From assembly GCF_023078335.1 (NCBI RefSeq), contig NZ_CP095550.1, positions 4,074,001 to 4,138,000 on the forward strand: DNA of 64,000 nucleotides, written 5' to 3'. Source of the stretch: Metabacillus endolithicus (GTDB taxonomy: Bacteria; Bacillota; Bacilli; Bacillales; Bacillaceae). The translations under genes were made by a program, and so were the position numbers. The notes below the pieces were generated by a model. The model saw nothing but the letters and a program-made list of their open reading frames with translations. It did no database searches and was not told the DNA's origin. Positions 47,228-57,184 of this stretch are shown one piece after another. Each line of letters begins with the position of its first letter. The stretch's first letter is position 1.

Positions 47228-47380
47228 AAGGTTCTCTATGAATTTGAGAACGAAAAAGCTGCCTAGGGTTCCGTTGGATATACCAAGCTGGTCCGAGAGG
47301 GAGCGTATAGAAATTACCTGGTTTCTATATACACGGAAGGACAAAAGCCTGGGAGACGACCTCTCCTAGGCTTTTTATTT
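47228..47380 (+). promoter_or_regulatory. Guanidine-I (ykkC class) riboswitch with terminator
   Basis: The aptamer shows the conserved blocks CTAGGGTTCCG (from 47263), CTGGTCCGAGAG and ACACGGAAGGACAAAAGCC, then GGGAGA. The last block also forms the left arm of a terminator (GCCTGGGAGA 47347-47356 / TCTCCTAGGC 47362-47371, then TTTTT). Guanidine binding would hold the aptamer and prevent termination, turning on the ABC transporter genes. A TTCTC/GAGAA hairpin precedes the aptamer. Confidence 0.93.
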
Positions 47381-47487
47381 TTCCTCTTTTTATAATTTGA
47401 AAATTCCTAATATTTAATAAATTGATATGAAGGGAGATTTGAAGTATTTATAGCTCTACCAAAATTTAGAAAATAGGAGTGAGAAGC

Positions 47488-48492
47488 ATGAAAAAACATT
47501 TTAACATACTTTTGTCAGTATTTTTTGTCTTTTTATTAGCAGCTTGCGGAAATTCAAGTGAAGAGGCAAGTGGAAATAGCTCTAAAAGTGAACCAATAAA
47601 AATTGGGTTCAGTGCATTACCTAGCTGGTACTTATGGCATCTAGTCGAAGAAAAAGGATTCTTTGAAAAACATGGAGTTGAGGTTGAATTAGTTTATTTT
47701 CCGGTTTATGCTGATTCCCTATCTGCCTTAAACACTGGAGAAATTGATGGAAACAGCCAAGCGCTTATTGACACAATTGCCCCACTTGAAAACGGTATTG
47801 AACTTAAATCAGTTTTTATAACAGATAACTCAAACGGTGGAGATGGCCTAGTAGCAACAAAGGATATTCAATCTGTTGAAGATTTAAAAGGGAAGAAAGT
47901 TGGAACAGAGATTGGTACGATTGAGCATTTCTTTATGTTAACAGCACTTGAACAGGCTGGCTTAAAGGAATCTGATGTAAATTTTACTAACCTTACTGTT
48001 CAAGATGCAGGGACAACATTTATTGCTGGAAATTTAGATGCAGCTGGATTATGGGAGCCATTCCTTAGTACTGCTGAATCAGAAGGAAATGGACATAAAT
48101 TAATTACCTCAGCAGAATTCCCAGGTCTTATTGCAGATCTCTTTGTAGTTCGCAAGGAAATCGCAGAAAACCGTCAAGAAGATCTTGAAAAAATAACTGC
48201 TGCTTGGTTTGAAGCAGTGAATTATTATTCAGAAAATGAAGAAGAATCACTTGAAATTATTGCTGAAGCTGCCGGTATAACGGTTGATGAACTTGCTATT
48301 GGAATGGAAGGGTTTGAATTATTCACACCTGAGCAAAACGTAGCTTCTTTTGAAAGATCAGATAGCTATAAATCTATTGAATATACGGCCGAGGAAAATG
48401 CAAAATTCCTTCAAAAATTAGAGTTTATAAAAGAGATTCCAGATATGACATCATTACTTGACCCAAGTTTTATTGAAAATAGTCATGAGTAA
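47488..48492 (+). CDS. ABC transporter substrate-binding lipoprotein, NMT1/SsuA type (guanidine locus)
   Basis: 334 aa. Signal with lipobox LAAC, then the family start IKIGFSALPSWYLWHLVEEK and the GTEIGTIEHFFMLTALEQAG and LDAAGLWEPFL segments of the nitrate/sulfonate/taurine-type binding proteins (cf. 'urea carboxylase region' ABC binding proteins). ATG 47488 follows TAGGAGTG. A guanidine-I riboswitch and TnrA box precede it. The substrate is therefore probably guanidine or a guanidine-releasing compound, but this is inferred from context. Confidence 0.87.
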   Translation: MKKHFNILLSVFFVFLLAACGNSSEEASGNSSKSEPIKIGFSALPSWYLWHLVEEKGFFEKHGVEVELVYFPVYADSLSALNTGEIDGNSQALIDTIAPLENGIELKSVFITDNSNGGDGLVATKDIQSVEDLKGKKVGTEIGTIEHFFMLTALEQAGLKESDVNFTNLTVQDAGTTFIAGNLDAAGLWEPFLSTAESEGNGHKLITSAEFPGLIADLFVVRKEIAENRQEDLEKITAAWFEAVNYYSENEEESLEIIAEAAGITVDELAIGMEGFELFTPEQNVASFERSDSYKSIEYTAEENAKFLQKLEFIKEIPDMTSLLDPSFIENSHE

Positions 48493-48513
48493 AACTGGAA
48501 AGGGGTGACAAAC

Positions 48514-49332
48514 ATGGAGACTGTTAAAAAGAAAGGTTACTTGAGAACATTATTTCGAATTCATGAGGAAATTCCTAAATCTTGGTATCTTGTTGGAATA
48601 GGATCGGCATTCATAGGACTTTTTCTATTTTGGTATCTCTTAAGCATAATGGGGGTTGTAAAGGAAGTGTTTCTACCTTCTCCATTTGTTGTTATAGAAT
48701 CGCTATTTACCTCGCTTGCTGATTCTGATTTTTGGAATCAAATAGGCATCAGTGTTTACCGTGTTTTTATGGGCTTTTTATTAGCTTGTATCATAGGCAT
48801 TCCATTAGGGATTTTTGCTGGGACGTTTAAAATTGCGGAATCGATTATTGTACCTATGTCTGAATTTATCCGGTATATGCCGGCAGCTGCATTTATTCCG
48901 CTTATTATGGTATGGGCTTGGGATCGGTGAAACTGCAAAAATTCTTGTTATTTTTATAGGGTGTTTCTTTCAATTGTTGCTAATGGTAGCCGAAGACACT
49001 AGCAGAGTGAATAAAGATTTGTTATCCGCATCTTACACATTAGGAGCAAAACGAGGCCAAGTCATTTCGAAAGTGATCATACCAGCGATTTTACCAAAGT
49101 TAATGGTAACAATGCGTCTTATTATGGGATGGGCTTGGACGTACTTAGTTGTAGCAGAGCTTGTAGCAGCAAACAGCGGCCTTGGATATACGATTATGAA
49201 GGCACAACGTTTTTTAGATACAGATTAATTTTTGTTGGAATTATTGTTATTGGATTATTAGGTTTAGTTATCGATCGTTGCTTTGCACTTTTAACGAAAA
49301 AATTATTTCCTTGGGCAGAAGGAGGTCAATAG
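48514..49332 (+). CDS. ABC transporter permease, SsuC/TauC type (two frameshifts)
   Basis: About 272 aa after correction. It has about six transmembrane helices, with the typical LPSPFVVIESLFTSLADSDF and SVYRVFMGFLLACIIGIPLG. Removing one G near 48915 restores MVWLGIGETAKILVIFIG, and adding one T near 49225 restores LDTDLIFVGIIVIGLLG. The EAA loop reads LLSASYTLGAKRGQVISKVI. The opposite signs of the two shifts restore the expected length. ATG 48514 follows AAAGGGG. It lies between the binding-protein and ATPase genes in one operon. Confidence 0.83.
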
Positions 49333-49333
49333 A

Positions 49334-50127
49334 ATGTTAAATGCAGTAAAACAAGTAGAGCCACTTCTAAAATCGGAATTAGAGATTAGTATAAAAGGAC
49401 TATCAAAGGTGTATCAAACAAAAGCAGGAAGCTTTCAAGCACTAGAAGATGTGTCGATGTATGTGAAAAATGAGGAGTTTGTTTCCATACTAGGTCCTTC
49501 TGGTTGTGGTAAATCTACAATTCTACGGATATTAGCAGGATTAGAAGATTCTACAAGTGGAAGTGTAAAGGTTTCAGATCAAGAAGTAGTAGGACCTAGT
49601 GTAAACAGGGGGATGGTGTTTCAATCTTACACACTATTTCCATGGTTAAATGTTCGTGACAATATTGAATTTGGTCTAAAACTAAAAGGAATGGGTTCAA
49701 AAGAACGAAAGGAAATTTCTGATCGGTATTTGGAATTAGTGGGTCTTGAGAGGTTTGCTGAATCATATGGAAAAGAACTTTCGGGAGGTATGAAGCAAAG
49801 GGTGGCAATTGCTAGATCATTAGCTAATAATCCAGAGGTTTTGTTAATGGATGAGCCGTTTGGTGCACTTGACGCCCAAACAAAGCAATCGATGCAGCAG
49901 TTATTGCTTGATATTTGGAAAAAGGAAAAACCACTATTGTTTTTATTACACATGATATTGATGAGGCTATTTTTTTATCACAACGAATTTATGTGATGCA
50001 AGCAAGACCTGGCAAAATTATTAAGGAAATTGATGCAGACCTTCACCTGTTTCAAGATGGTGACTTGGTGGAAGTTGATCAATTTATGAAACTGAAGAAG
50101 CATATTGTCTCGTTATTAAAGCATTAA
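49334..50127 (+). CDS. ABC transporter ATP-binding protein, SsuB/TauB type (one frameshift)
   Basis: About 264 aa after one A is restored near 49929 (GAAAAACC should be GAAAAAACC). Walker A is GPSGCGKST, the Q-loop [13 protein letters not shown], the signature [15 protein letters not shown], Walker [16 protein letters not shown] and the switch His is in [13 protein letters not shown]. The part after the shift ends [14 protein letters not shown] site lies at the end of the permease gene one base upstream. It completes the importer. Confidence 0.87.
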
Positions 50128-50152
50128 ATGGTCATATTTTACATGTTGTGGT

Positions 50153-50190
50153 AAAAGGCAGTGGTGCTTACAAGTTGCTACTGCCTTTTA
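50153..50190 (+). terminator. Terminator after the guanidine ABC operon
   Basis: AAAAGGCAGT (50153-50162) pairs with ACTGCCTTTT (50180-50189). Confidence 0.8.
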
Positions 50191-50250
50191 GTTTGCAAAT
50201 GATTATCCTGACCGAAACAGAAACATTAATAAAGTATAGAAACAATAGTA

Positions 50251-50296
50251 TGTCACAAAATCTAACACAACATTTGAAATGTTAGATTTTGTAACA
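50251..50296 (+). promoter_or_regulatory. Two TnrA/GlnR boxes upstream of the APC permease
   Basis: TGTCACAAAATCTAACA (50251-50267) and TGTTAGATTTTGTAACA (50280-50296) each fit TGTNANAWWWTMTNACA with at most one deviation. They are inverted copies with centres 29 bp apart. The downstream box centre lies about 48 bp before the start predicted from TTTAAT (50325-50330). The same sequence also forms a 13-bp inverted repeat. Confidence 0.72.
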
Positions 50297-50403
50297 TTAT
50301 AATAAAACACAAGTGAAGATGATATTTAATGTTTTAAAGTGAAGTGGTAAAATTACGGCTTATTTGTTCGGAATATTCTGATTAAAGGAGAGAGGGTTGA
50401 AGC

Positions 50404-51754
50404 ATGACACAAACAACAGAATTCAAAAAATCTCTAAATCTATTTGGTGTTGTTTTTCTTGGACTAGCCTGGATGACGCCAATGATCTTTTTTACAGTGT
50501 ACGGTGTTGCGTTTGAAGCAGCGGGTGGAATGCTTGCTGCTGCTTATGTTGTAGCATTTATAGCGATTTTTTTTACAGCATATAGCTATAGCAGAATGGT
50601 AAAGGCTTATCCGATTTCTGGCTCAGCCTACACCTATACGAAGAGAGCAATCAATCCAAAGATGGGGTTTCTTGTTGGCTGGGGCTCTTTTTCTTGATTA
50701 TATTGTTTCACCAATTATTGCTTGTTTAACATTTGGTCTATTCTTAAATGCTCAGTTTCCGAGTATACCAGTTTATGTATGGATTATCTTGTTAAATGTC
50801 ATTTTGGCATTTGTGAATATTATTGGGATTAAATCAGTAGCAAGAGTAAGTGGGTTTTCTGTTATCTTTCAGATCCTCTTTATTATCTTCTTTTGTGCCT
50901 TTGTAACAAAGGATATATTTGTTGGCGGAGACGGATCAGGTTTATTTTCTTTTCAACCGTTCTTTTCCAGTGACTTCTCCGTTTCCACGATTTTCTCAGG
51001 AGCAGCACTTATCTGCTTTTGTTTTTTAGGATTTGATGCGGTAACTACAATGGCAGAGGAAACAGTTAATCCTCGTAAAACAATACCTAAAGCAATTTTT
51101 CTAATCGTTATTATTGCTGCAGTGTTATACATTTCTATCTCTTATTTAACACAACTAGCCTATCCTAACTTTACGTTTGAAAATGGTGATACAGCTTCTT
51201 TTGAACTTATTCAAATGGTTGGTGGAAACCTATTAAGTGCTCTTTTTACAACCGTATTAATTGTAGCAACCTTTACTCAAGGAGTTTCATCCGTTACAAG
51301 TGTAACTAGGTTTTTATTTGCATTAGGGAGAGAGTCAATTTTGCCGAACAAAGTGTTTGGTTATTTACATCCTAAATATAAAACGCCCGTGATTAACATT
51401 ATCTTTGTGACAATCATTTCGTTTTTTTCCATAGCTATTGACTTGGATACAGCTGTAACATTTGTTAGCTTTGGTGCCCTTACGGCATTTACGTTCGTCA
51501 ATCTATCCGTTATTTCACATTATTATGTAAAGAGTAAGATGCGGTCTGCTAGACAAACATTTCTTTATCTCATTTTTCCTTTCGTTGGTGCTTGTTTTAT
51601 TGGGTGGTTATTAACTTTATTAGAAACACAAACACTCTTAATTGGTATTGCTTGGATTGTAATTGGATTTATCTACATCGGAATCCGAACAAGCATGTTT
51701 AAAAAGCCGATTTCTACTTTAAAGGAAGGAAAGGTAGCAATCGAAAATAGGTAA
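50404..51754 (+). CDS. APC-superfamily permease of the guanidine locus (one frameshift)
   Basis: About 449 aa with some twelve transmembrane helices. The N-terminus LNLFGVVFLGLAWMTPMIFF and the ISGSAYTYTKRAINPKMGFL segment identify the amino acid/polyamine/organocation superfamily, close to putrescine-type importers and the permeases found in urea-carboxylase regions. The frame breaks near 50682, where GGCTGGGGCT should be GGCTGGGCT, giving GWALFLDYIVSP. It is monocistronic, preceded by two TnrA boxes and not by a riboswitch. It probably imports guanidine, urea or an amine. Confidence 0.83.
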
Positions 51755-51766
51755 CTTTTAAAAAGT

Positions 51767-51783
51767 GTGTTAGAAAATCTGAC
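51767..51783 (+). promoter_or_regulatory. TnrA/GlnR box upstream of the guanidine carboxylase operon
   Basis: TGTTAGAAAATCTGACA fits TGTNANAWWWTMTNACA at every defined position. Its centre (51775) lies 51 bp before the start predicted from a perfect TATAAT (51814-51819). No good -35 is present, as is usual for TnrA-activated promoters. Confidence 0.82.
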
Positions 51784-51845
51784 ATAGTGTTTGGAGGAGT
51801 GTAATGGGGTGGTCTATAATAAATTTACAGAACAAATTAAATAAA

Positions 51846-52016
51846 GCTTCTCAGATGAGAAGAACAAAGCTGTCTAGGGTTCCGTTCTTGTTGCGAATAT
51901 CCCCTCATTCAATACAAGAAGTCTGGTCCGAGAGAGAGCGTATAGCTGATACCGCATGTTAGCTATATACACGGAGGGATAAAAGCCTGGGAGACGACAA
52001 TCTCCCAGGCTTTTAT
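51846..52016 (+). promoter_or_regulatory. Second guanidine-I (ykkC class) riboswitch with terminator
   Basis: Conserved blocks are TCTAGGGTTCCG (about 51873), GTCTGGTCCGAGAG and ACACGGAGGGATAAAAGCC, followed by GGGAGA. The terminator arms are GCCTGGGAGA (51985-51994) and TCTCCCAGGC (52001-52010), then TTTT. It has a longer P2-side insertion than the copy at 47228. It controls the DUF1989, carboxylase and allophanate hydrolase genes. Confidence 0.94.
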
Positions 52017-52062
52017 CTTTTTTATTTTCTCTAAACGAAATTATTTAAAGGAGGAATTCTTT

Positions 52063-52806
52063 ATGATAAATAGCATTTGGAATAAAACAATCCCAGCAGG
52101 TGGGAAATGGTCAGGAACGATCGGAAAAGGGAAGCTTGTAAAGTTTACAGCTTTAGGTAAGGGGGCAAATCTTTCAACAATCATGTATCATGCAAATCAG
52201 TTAACAGAGCGTTATAACATGCCAGATACATTAAAAGCTCAACATACTTCCCATCTAACAAAAGGTCATGTGCTAATGAGTGATAACGGGCGGGTGTTAA
52301 CGAGCATAGTGGAAGATAGTCTAGGCTGGCATGACAGTATTTCAGGGTATACGTCACGTAAGGAAACAGATGAGAAATACGGGATCACAACGTATCAAGA
52401 GCTTAGGAATAATTGGTTAAGAAGCGGCGAAGAAAATTTTGCTGTAGAGCTTGTAAGAAATGGATTAGGTGTACGTGATTTAGTTCCGGTATTAAACCTA
52501 TTTTCAAAGGTATTTTGTGATAAAAATGGCGATATGCACTATGTCGAGGACCATTGCTACGAAGGTGCAACAGTTACATTAAGAACTGAGATGGATACAT
52601 TATTCATTTTCTCGAATACACCAAATCCATTAGATCTTCGTAACGAATATTCTTCAGTACCAATTCAAATAGAAGTATTCGATGCAGAACCTGTTAAAGA
52701 TGATGATGTGTGTGTGAACTTCCGTCCGGAAAACAAAAGAGCTTTTGAAAATACATGGGAATATCACACACTACTTAGTGATTCAAAATCAGTTGTTTTG
52801 AAATAA
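52063..52806 (+). CDS. DUF1989 protein, carboxyguanidine deiminase subunit (urea carboxylase-associated)
   Basis: 247 aa. Family features are TIPAGGKWSGTIGKGKLVKF, ERYNMPDTLKAQHTSHLTKG, GRVLTSIVEDSLGWHDSISG, and NFAVELVRNGLGVRDLVPVL. Such paired DUF1989 proteins, long called urea carboxylase-associated proteins, form the deiminase that converts carboxyguanidine to allophanate in characterised guanidine pathways. It is the first gene after the second riboswitch, with a strong AAAGGAGG site. Which of the two subunits it is was not resolved. Confidence 0.88.
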   Translation: MINSIWNKTIPAGGKWSGTIGKGKLVKFTALGKGANLSTIMYHANQLTERYNMPDTLKAQHTSHLTKGHVLMSDNGRVLTSIVEDSLGWHDSISGYTSRKETDEKYGITTYQELRNNWLRSGEENFAVELVRNGLGVRDLVPVLNLFSKVFCDKNGDMHYVEDHCYEGATVTLRTEMDTLFIFSNTPNPLDLRNEYSSVPIQIEVFDAEPVKDDDVCVNFRPENKRAFENTWEYHTLLSDSKSVVLK

Positions 52807-52845
52807 AAGAGATTACAAGGATGATTTTAAAAGGAGGAGAATACC

Positions 52846-53496
52846 ATGGCGGTTTTAAATTATACAGAAAGCTCACGAAAAGTAGAAGAAGCAATATATG
52901 ATAGAGTGATTCCTGCTGGAGAAGGCTGGATGCATGAACTAGAGCCTGGTCAGGTTTTAAGAATAGTAGATTTAGAGGGAAATCAAGCAGCCGATACCCT
53001 TTTCTATCATGCTGAAGACCCAGAAGATCATTACAGTGCAGTCGCGACGATGCTAGGTCAACAAAATATTTATCTATCAACAGGAACAGTTTTACGTTCT
53101 GAATCAAATAAAGGGCTTCTTAAAATTGTGGCTGATACTTGTGGACGTCATGATACATTGGGCGGAGCTTGTTCAGCACAAAGTAATACAGTGCGATATG
53201 CACATGATACATTGCCAATGCATAATTGCCGAGATACGTTTATGCTTCAGCTTTCTATGTATGATGAAAAATATACAAAGCGCGATCTAGCACCCAATAT
53301 CAATTTCTTTATGAATGTACCAGTAACACCTGATGGCGGCCTTACATTTGCAGACGGAGTATCAGCACCTGGTCGTTATGTAGAGATGCAATCAATTGTA
53401 AGGACTGTTGCGTTAATTAGTAATTGTCCTCAACTGAACAATCCATGTAATGCGTATAATCCGACGCCTGTACGTGTGTTAATTTGGGATAAATAA
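52846..53496 (+). CDS. DUF1989 protein, second carboxyguanidine deiminase subunit
   Basis: 216 aa, homologous to the preceding gene: [60 protein letters not shown] and [21 protein letters not shown] conserved Cys-containing segment ([12 protein letters not shown]) and His/Cys residues (RHDTLGG, MHNCRD) may form the metal or catalytic site. AAAGGAGGAG precedes the ATG. It probably forms a heteromer with the upstream product. Confidence 0.88.
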   Translation: MAVLNYTESSRKVEEAIYDRVIPAGEGWMHELEPGQVLRIVDLEGNQAADTLFYHAEDPEDHYSAVATMLGQQNIYLSTGTVLRSESNKGLLKIVADTCGRHDTLGGACSAQSNTVRYAHDTLPMHNCRDTFMLQLSMYDEKYTKRDLAPNINFFMNVPVTPDGGLTFADGVSAPGRYVEMQSIVRTVALISNCPQLNNPCNAYNPTPVRVLIWDK

Positions 53497-53551
53497 ACAG
53501 AATGTTTCGAATATAAACATCATCGTAGAACTTTAGTGAGGAGAGGTTTTT

Positions 53552-56500
53552 ATGTTTAAAAAAGTACTCATCGCCAATCGCGGCGCCATTGCAGTAAGAA
53601 TTGAACGAACATTAAAAAAACTGGGAATTAAATCGGTAGCGGTCTATACGAAAGCTGATCAAGACAGCCTGCATGTAGATAATGCTGATGAAGCAGTTCT
53701 CATTGGAGAGGGAGCGGCAAAAGACAGTTATTTAAATGCTGAACTTATTCTTAAAACAGCTATTGAAACAGGAGCAGAAGCGATTCATCCTGGATATGGC
53801 TTTTTAAGTGAAAACGCTGAATTTGCTAGAGCGTGTCAGAAAAAGGGGATTGCCTTTATTGGTCCTACCCCAGAGCAAATGGAGATGTTTGGTCTAAAGC
53901 ACTCGGCACGTGAAATTGCTGAAAAAGCTGGCGTACCAATGTTATCTGGAACGGATTTAATTGACTCTCTTGATACAGCATTAAATCATGCAAATAAAAT
54001 TGGCTACCCCGTTATTTTAAAAAGTACAGCAGGCGGTGGCGGAATTGGAATGCGTGTTTGTGACAATGAGGATGCGCTCAAAGCAGCCTATGATGGTGTT
54101 CGTCATTTAGCGGAAACGAATTTTAACAACGCTGGCTTATTTTTGGAGAAATACATTGAGAAAGCACGACATGTTGAGGTCCAAATTTTTGGTAATCGTC
54201 TCGGAGAAGTAGTGACATTAGGGGAGAGAGATTGCTCGATTCAACGTCGGAATCAAAAGGTTATTGAGGAAAGCCCAGCTCCTAAGCTTTCTGAAGATGT
54301 TCGCCAAAAGATGTTTGCTGCTGCAAAGAGTTTAGCTGAAGAAGTAGGCTATCGCAGTGCAGGAACAGTTGAATTTTTATATGACCCTGAAAGCTGTGGA
54401 TTTTACTTCCTAGAGGTAAATACTCGCTTACAGGTCGAGCACGGAGTAACAGAAGAAGTATTAGGTGTAGATTTAGTGGAGTGGATGGTAAAGGAAGCAG
54501 CAGATAAGTTGAAGAATTTACAGACCCTTGTTTCTGAACCAAAAGGACATAGTATCCAAGCACGAATTTATGCAGAAGATTGCTTTCATGATTTCCGACC
54601 AAGTGCAGGGCAGTTAGATCAAGTGATTTTATCAGATCTTGCTCGGAATGAAACATGGATTCGTGATGGAATAACTGTTACATCTCTTTATGATCCAATG
54701 CTTGCAAAAATTATCGTTCACGGTAAAGACAGACAAGAGGCAATAGGCAAATTGATTCAAGCTTTAAGTGAAACCCGAATGTATGGAATTACAACGAATC
54801 TACAGTATTTACAAGCATTATTACATGAAGAGGAATGTGTCGCAGGAAATGTGTACACTAGAATGCTAAACAGCTTTGAAGCAGTTGAAAATGCACTTGA
54901 AGTACTAGATGGAGGGATACAAACAACAATCCAAGATTGGCCTGGACGAAAAGGTCATTGGGATGTTGGTGTACCACCTTGTGGACCGATGGATCCTTTG
55001 TCCTTTCGAATGGGAAATAAGCTTTTAGGAAATAACGACGATGCACCTGGATTGGAATTTACATTACGAGGAGGGTCTTATCAATTCCGAAATGAGATGT
55101 GGTTCTGTTTAACCGGTGCTGATATGGAAGCGAAGCTAGAGGGTGAAAAAGTTTCTTTATATAAACCAATTTTTGCCCAAAAAGGTCAGATCTTATCTTT
55201 CGGAGAAGCAAAGGTTGGAATGAGAGCTTATATGTTAGTAGCAGGCGGATTCGATATGCCGAAAATATTAGGCAGCTCTTCTACATTTACACTCGGAAAC
55301 TTTGGTGGACATGGTGGTAGAGCACTTAGAACAGGGGATGTTCTATCTGTTCATAATGATGTTATCCCTCCTGCTACAAATGCACTTCCAATAGAATATC
55401 AACCAACAGTTAACAACACATGGACAATTGGTGTTATTCCAGGACCGCATTGCACTGAGGAGTTTTTGCAACCGAATTATTTAACACAACTTACCGAAAC
55501 AAAATGGGAAATTCATTTTAACAGTTCGCGCACTGGGGTCCGCTTAATTGGTCCAAAACCATTATGGACACGTGAAGACGGTGGAGAAGCAGGTCTGCAT
55601 CCATCAAACATTCATGACAATGCATACGCAATCGGGACACTTGACTTAACTGGTGATATGCCAATTTTACTTGGTCCGGATGGTCCGAGTCTTGGTGGAT
55701 TTGTTTGCCCTGTTACTACTGCTTCAGCAGAGTTTTGGAAAATTGGTCAGCTGCATCCTGGTGATTCTGTTCAATTTAAATTAATGACTCTAGAAGAGGC
55801 AGCTCGTTTGCGAAAGCTACAGGATGGAAATCTTCATGCAATCGGAGAAGGTAATTTTGCTCAGTTAAGTGAAATTCAGTTTGCTGAGCCTGAAGTTGAG
55901 ATGACATCTGCTTACCCTATTTTAGCATCCGAAAAGGATAGAGAAATTTCAATTACAATTCGCTGCAGTGGAGATGAAAATCTCCTTGTAGAATACGGAG
56001 ATATGGAGCTTGATTTACAATTACGATTCCAAGCACATGTCTTAATGGATGCGATTCAGAAGAGCGAGGATTTTCCTGTGTTGGATCTAACACCAGGAAT
56101 TCGTTCATTACAAATTCATATTGATGCTTCAAAAATAGCGGTGAAAGAAGCTGTTGAAAAAGTATTAGAAATTGATCGTAACTTACCACCACTAGAATCG
56201 ATTCAGGTACCATCAAGAATTGTCCGACTACCATTATCTTGGAATGATCCATCAGTAAAATTAGCTACAGAACGCTATCAGCAAAATGTTCGACAGGATG
56301 CACCTTGGTGTCCGGATAACCTTGAATTCATTCGACGAATAAATGGTTTAAAATGTATTGAAGATGTGAAAAATGTAGTTTTTGATGCTAATTATCTTGT
56401 TCTTGGATTAGGAGATGTTTATTTAGGAGCCCCTGTGGCAACGCCGATTGATCCACGACACCGATTAGTTACAACGAAGTACAACCCAGCTAGAACGTGG

Positions 56501-57184
56501 ACACCAGAAAACGCTGTTGGGATTGGCGGAGCATATATGTGCGTATATGGTATGGAAGGACCAGGTGGCTATCAATTTGTTGGTCGTACGATTCAAATGT
56601 GGAATAAGCTTCGATCAACAAAGAGCTTTGAACCAGGTAAACCATGGTTATTACGATTTTTTGATCAAATTCAATTTTATCCAGTTGAAGCAGATGAATT
56701 GCTACAACTCCGTGAAGATGTACTTCGTGGTCGTTTTGAAGTTGATATTACCGAAACAACATTCGATCTCGGGGAATACTTGAAGTTCCAAGATGACATA
56801 AAAGAAAGTACGGAGTTGTTTAAACAACGTCAACAAGCAGCCTTCCATGCAGAACGTAAAAGATGGAAGGAGCAAGGAATTGCAGAGCATGTTTTAGAAG
56901 AAAATTCAATGGGTTCAATTGAAGAGGATGAAATTCCAGAAGGCTCAATCCCTGTTAATTGTTCTATGCCAGGGAGTGTATGGAAAGTGCTTGTTTCTCC
57001 AGGTCAGCAGGTAAAAAAAGGTGATGTACTTATTATAGAAGAAAGTATGAAAATGGAATTTCCTCAAGCGGCTCCTTGTGATGGAGAAATTGCTGAAGTA
57101 TATGTAAAACCAGGAGATTCAGTTCATGCAGGTCAATTGATTGTCAGTATCTTTGAAGAAAAAAAGGTAGGTGTTGCTCAATGA
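53552..57184 (+). CDS. Biotin-dependent urea/guanidine carboxylase
   Basis: 1210 aa in one chain. Biotin carboxylase at about 1-445 (VLIANRGAIAVRI, the ATP loop STAGGGGIGMRV, FLEVNTRLQVEH). Carboxyltransferase follows in two parts: the KipA/AHS2-like part at about 455-770 (GGIQTTIQDWPGRKGHWDVG) and the KipI/AHS1-like part at about 800-1060 (PLSWNDPSVKLATERYQQNV). A biotin carrier domain lies at the C-terminus, with biotinyl K1167 in EESMKMEF. Sequence alone does not separate urea from guanidine as substrate. The riboswitch and the paired DUF1989 genes favour guanidine carboxylation to carboxyguanidine. Its stop overlaps the hydrolase start (ATGA). Confidence 0.92.
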   Translation: MFKKVLIANRGAIAVRIERTLKKLGIKSVAVYTKADQDSLHVDNADEAVLIGEGAAKDSYLNAELILKTAIETGAEAIHPGYGFLSENAEFARACQKKGIAFIGPTPEQMEMFGLKHSAREIAEKAGVPMLSGTDLIDSLDTALNHANKIGYPVILKSTAGGGGIGMRVCDNEDALKAAYDGVRHLAETNFNNAGLFLEKYIEKARHVEVQIFGNRLGEVVTLGERDCSIQRRNQKVIEESPAPKLSEDVRQKMFAAAKSLAEEVGYRSAGTVEFLYDPESCGFYFLEVNTRLQVEHGVTEEVLGVDLVEWMVKEAADKLKNLQTLVSEPKGHSIQARIYAEDCFHDFRPSAGQLDQVILSDLARNETWIRDGITVTSLYDPMLAKIIVHGKDRQEAIGKLIQALSETRMYGITTNLQYLQALLHEEECVAGNVYTRMLNSFEAVENALEVLDGGIQTTIQDWPGRKGHWDVGVPPCGPMDPLSFRMGNKLLGNNDDAPGLEFTLRGGSYQFRNEMWFCLTGADMEAKLEGEKVSLYKPIFAQKGQILSFGEAKVGMRAYMLVAGGFDMPKILGSSSTFTLGNFGGHGGRALRTGDVLSVHNDVIPPATNALPIEYQPTVNNTWTIGVIPGPHCTEEFLQPNYLTQLTETKWEIHFNSSRTGVRLIGPKPLWTREDGGEAGLHPSNIHDNAYAIGTLDLTGDMPILLGPDGPSLGGFVCPVTTASAEFWKIGQLHPGDSVQFKLMTLEEAARLRKLQDGNLHAIGEGNFAQLSEIQFAEPEVEMTSAYPILASEKDREISITIRCSGDENLLVEYGDMELDLQLRFQAHVLMDAIQKSEDFPVLDLTPGIRSLQIHIDASKIAVKEAVEKVLEIDRNLPPLESIQVPSRIVRLPLSWNDPSVKLATERYQQNVRQDAPWCPDNLEFIRRINGLKCIEDVKNVVFDANYLVLGLGDVYLGAPVATPIDPRHRLVTTKYNPARTWTPENAVGIGGAYMCVYGMEGPGGYQFVGRTIQMWNKLRSTKSFEPGKPWLLRFFDQIQFYPVEADELLQLREDVLRGRFEVDITETTFDLGEYLKFQDDIKESTELFKQRQQAAFHAERKRWKEQGIAEHVLEENSMGSIEEDEIPEGSIPVNCSMPGSVWKVLVSPGQQVKKGDVLIIEESMKMEFPQAAPCDGEIAEVYVKPGDSVHAGQLIVSIFEEKKVGVAQ

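Noticed and set aside
47479..50127. Naming the ABC importer as nitrate, sulfonate or taurine transporter
   Set aside because: The families overlap in sequence, but the guanidine riboswitch and the neighbouring degradation genes point to guanidine or related substrates.
51803..51960. Short open frame starting ATGGGGTGG after GGAGGAGTG, upstream of the second riboswitch
   Set aside because: It overlaps the -10 element, lies partly before the predicted transcription start and runs through the riboswitch core. The ribosome-site likeness is chance.
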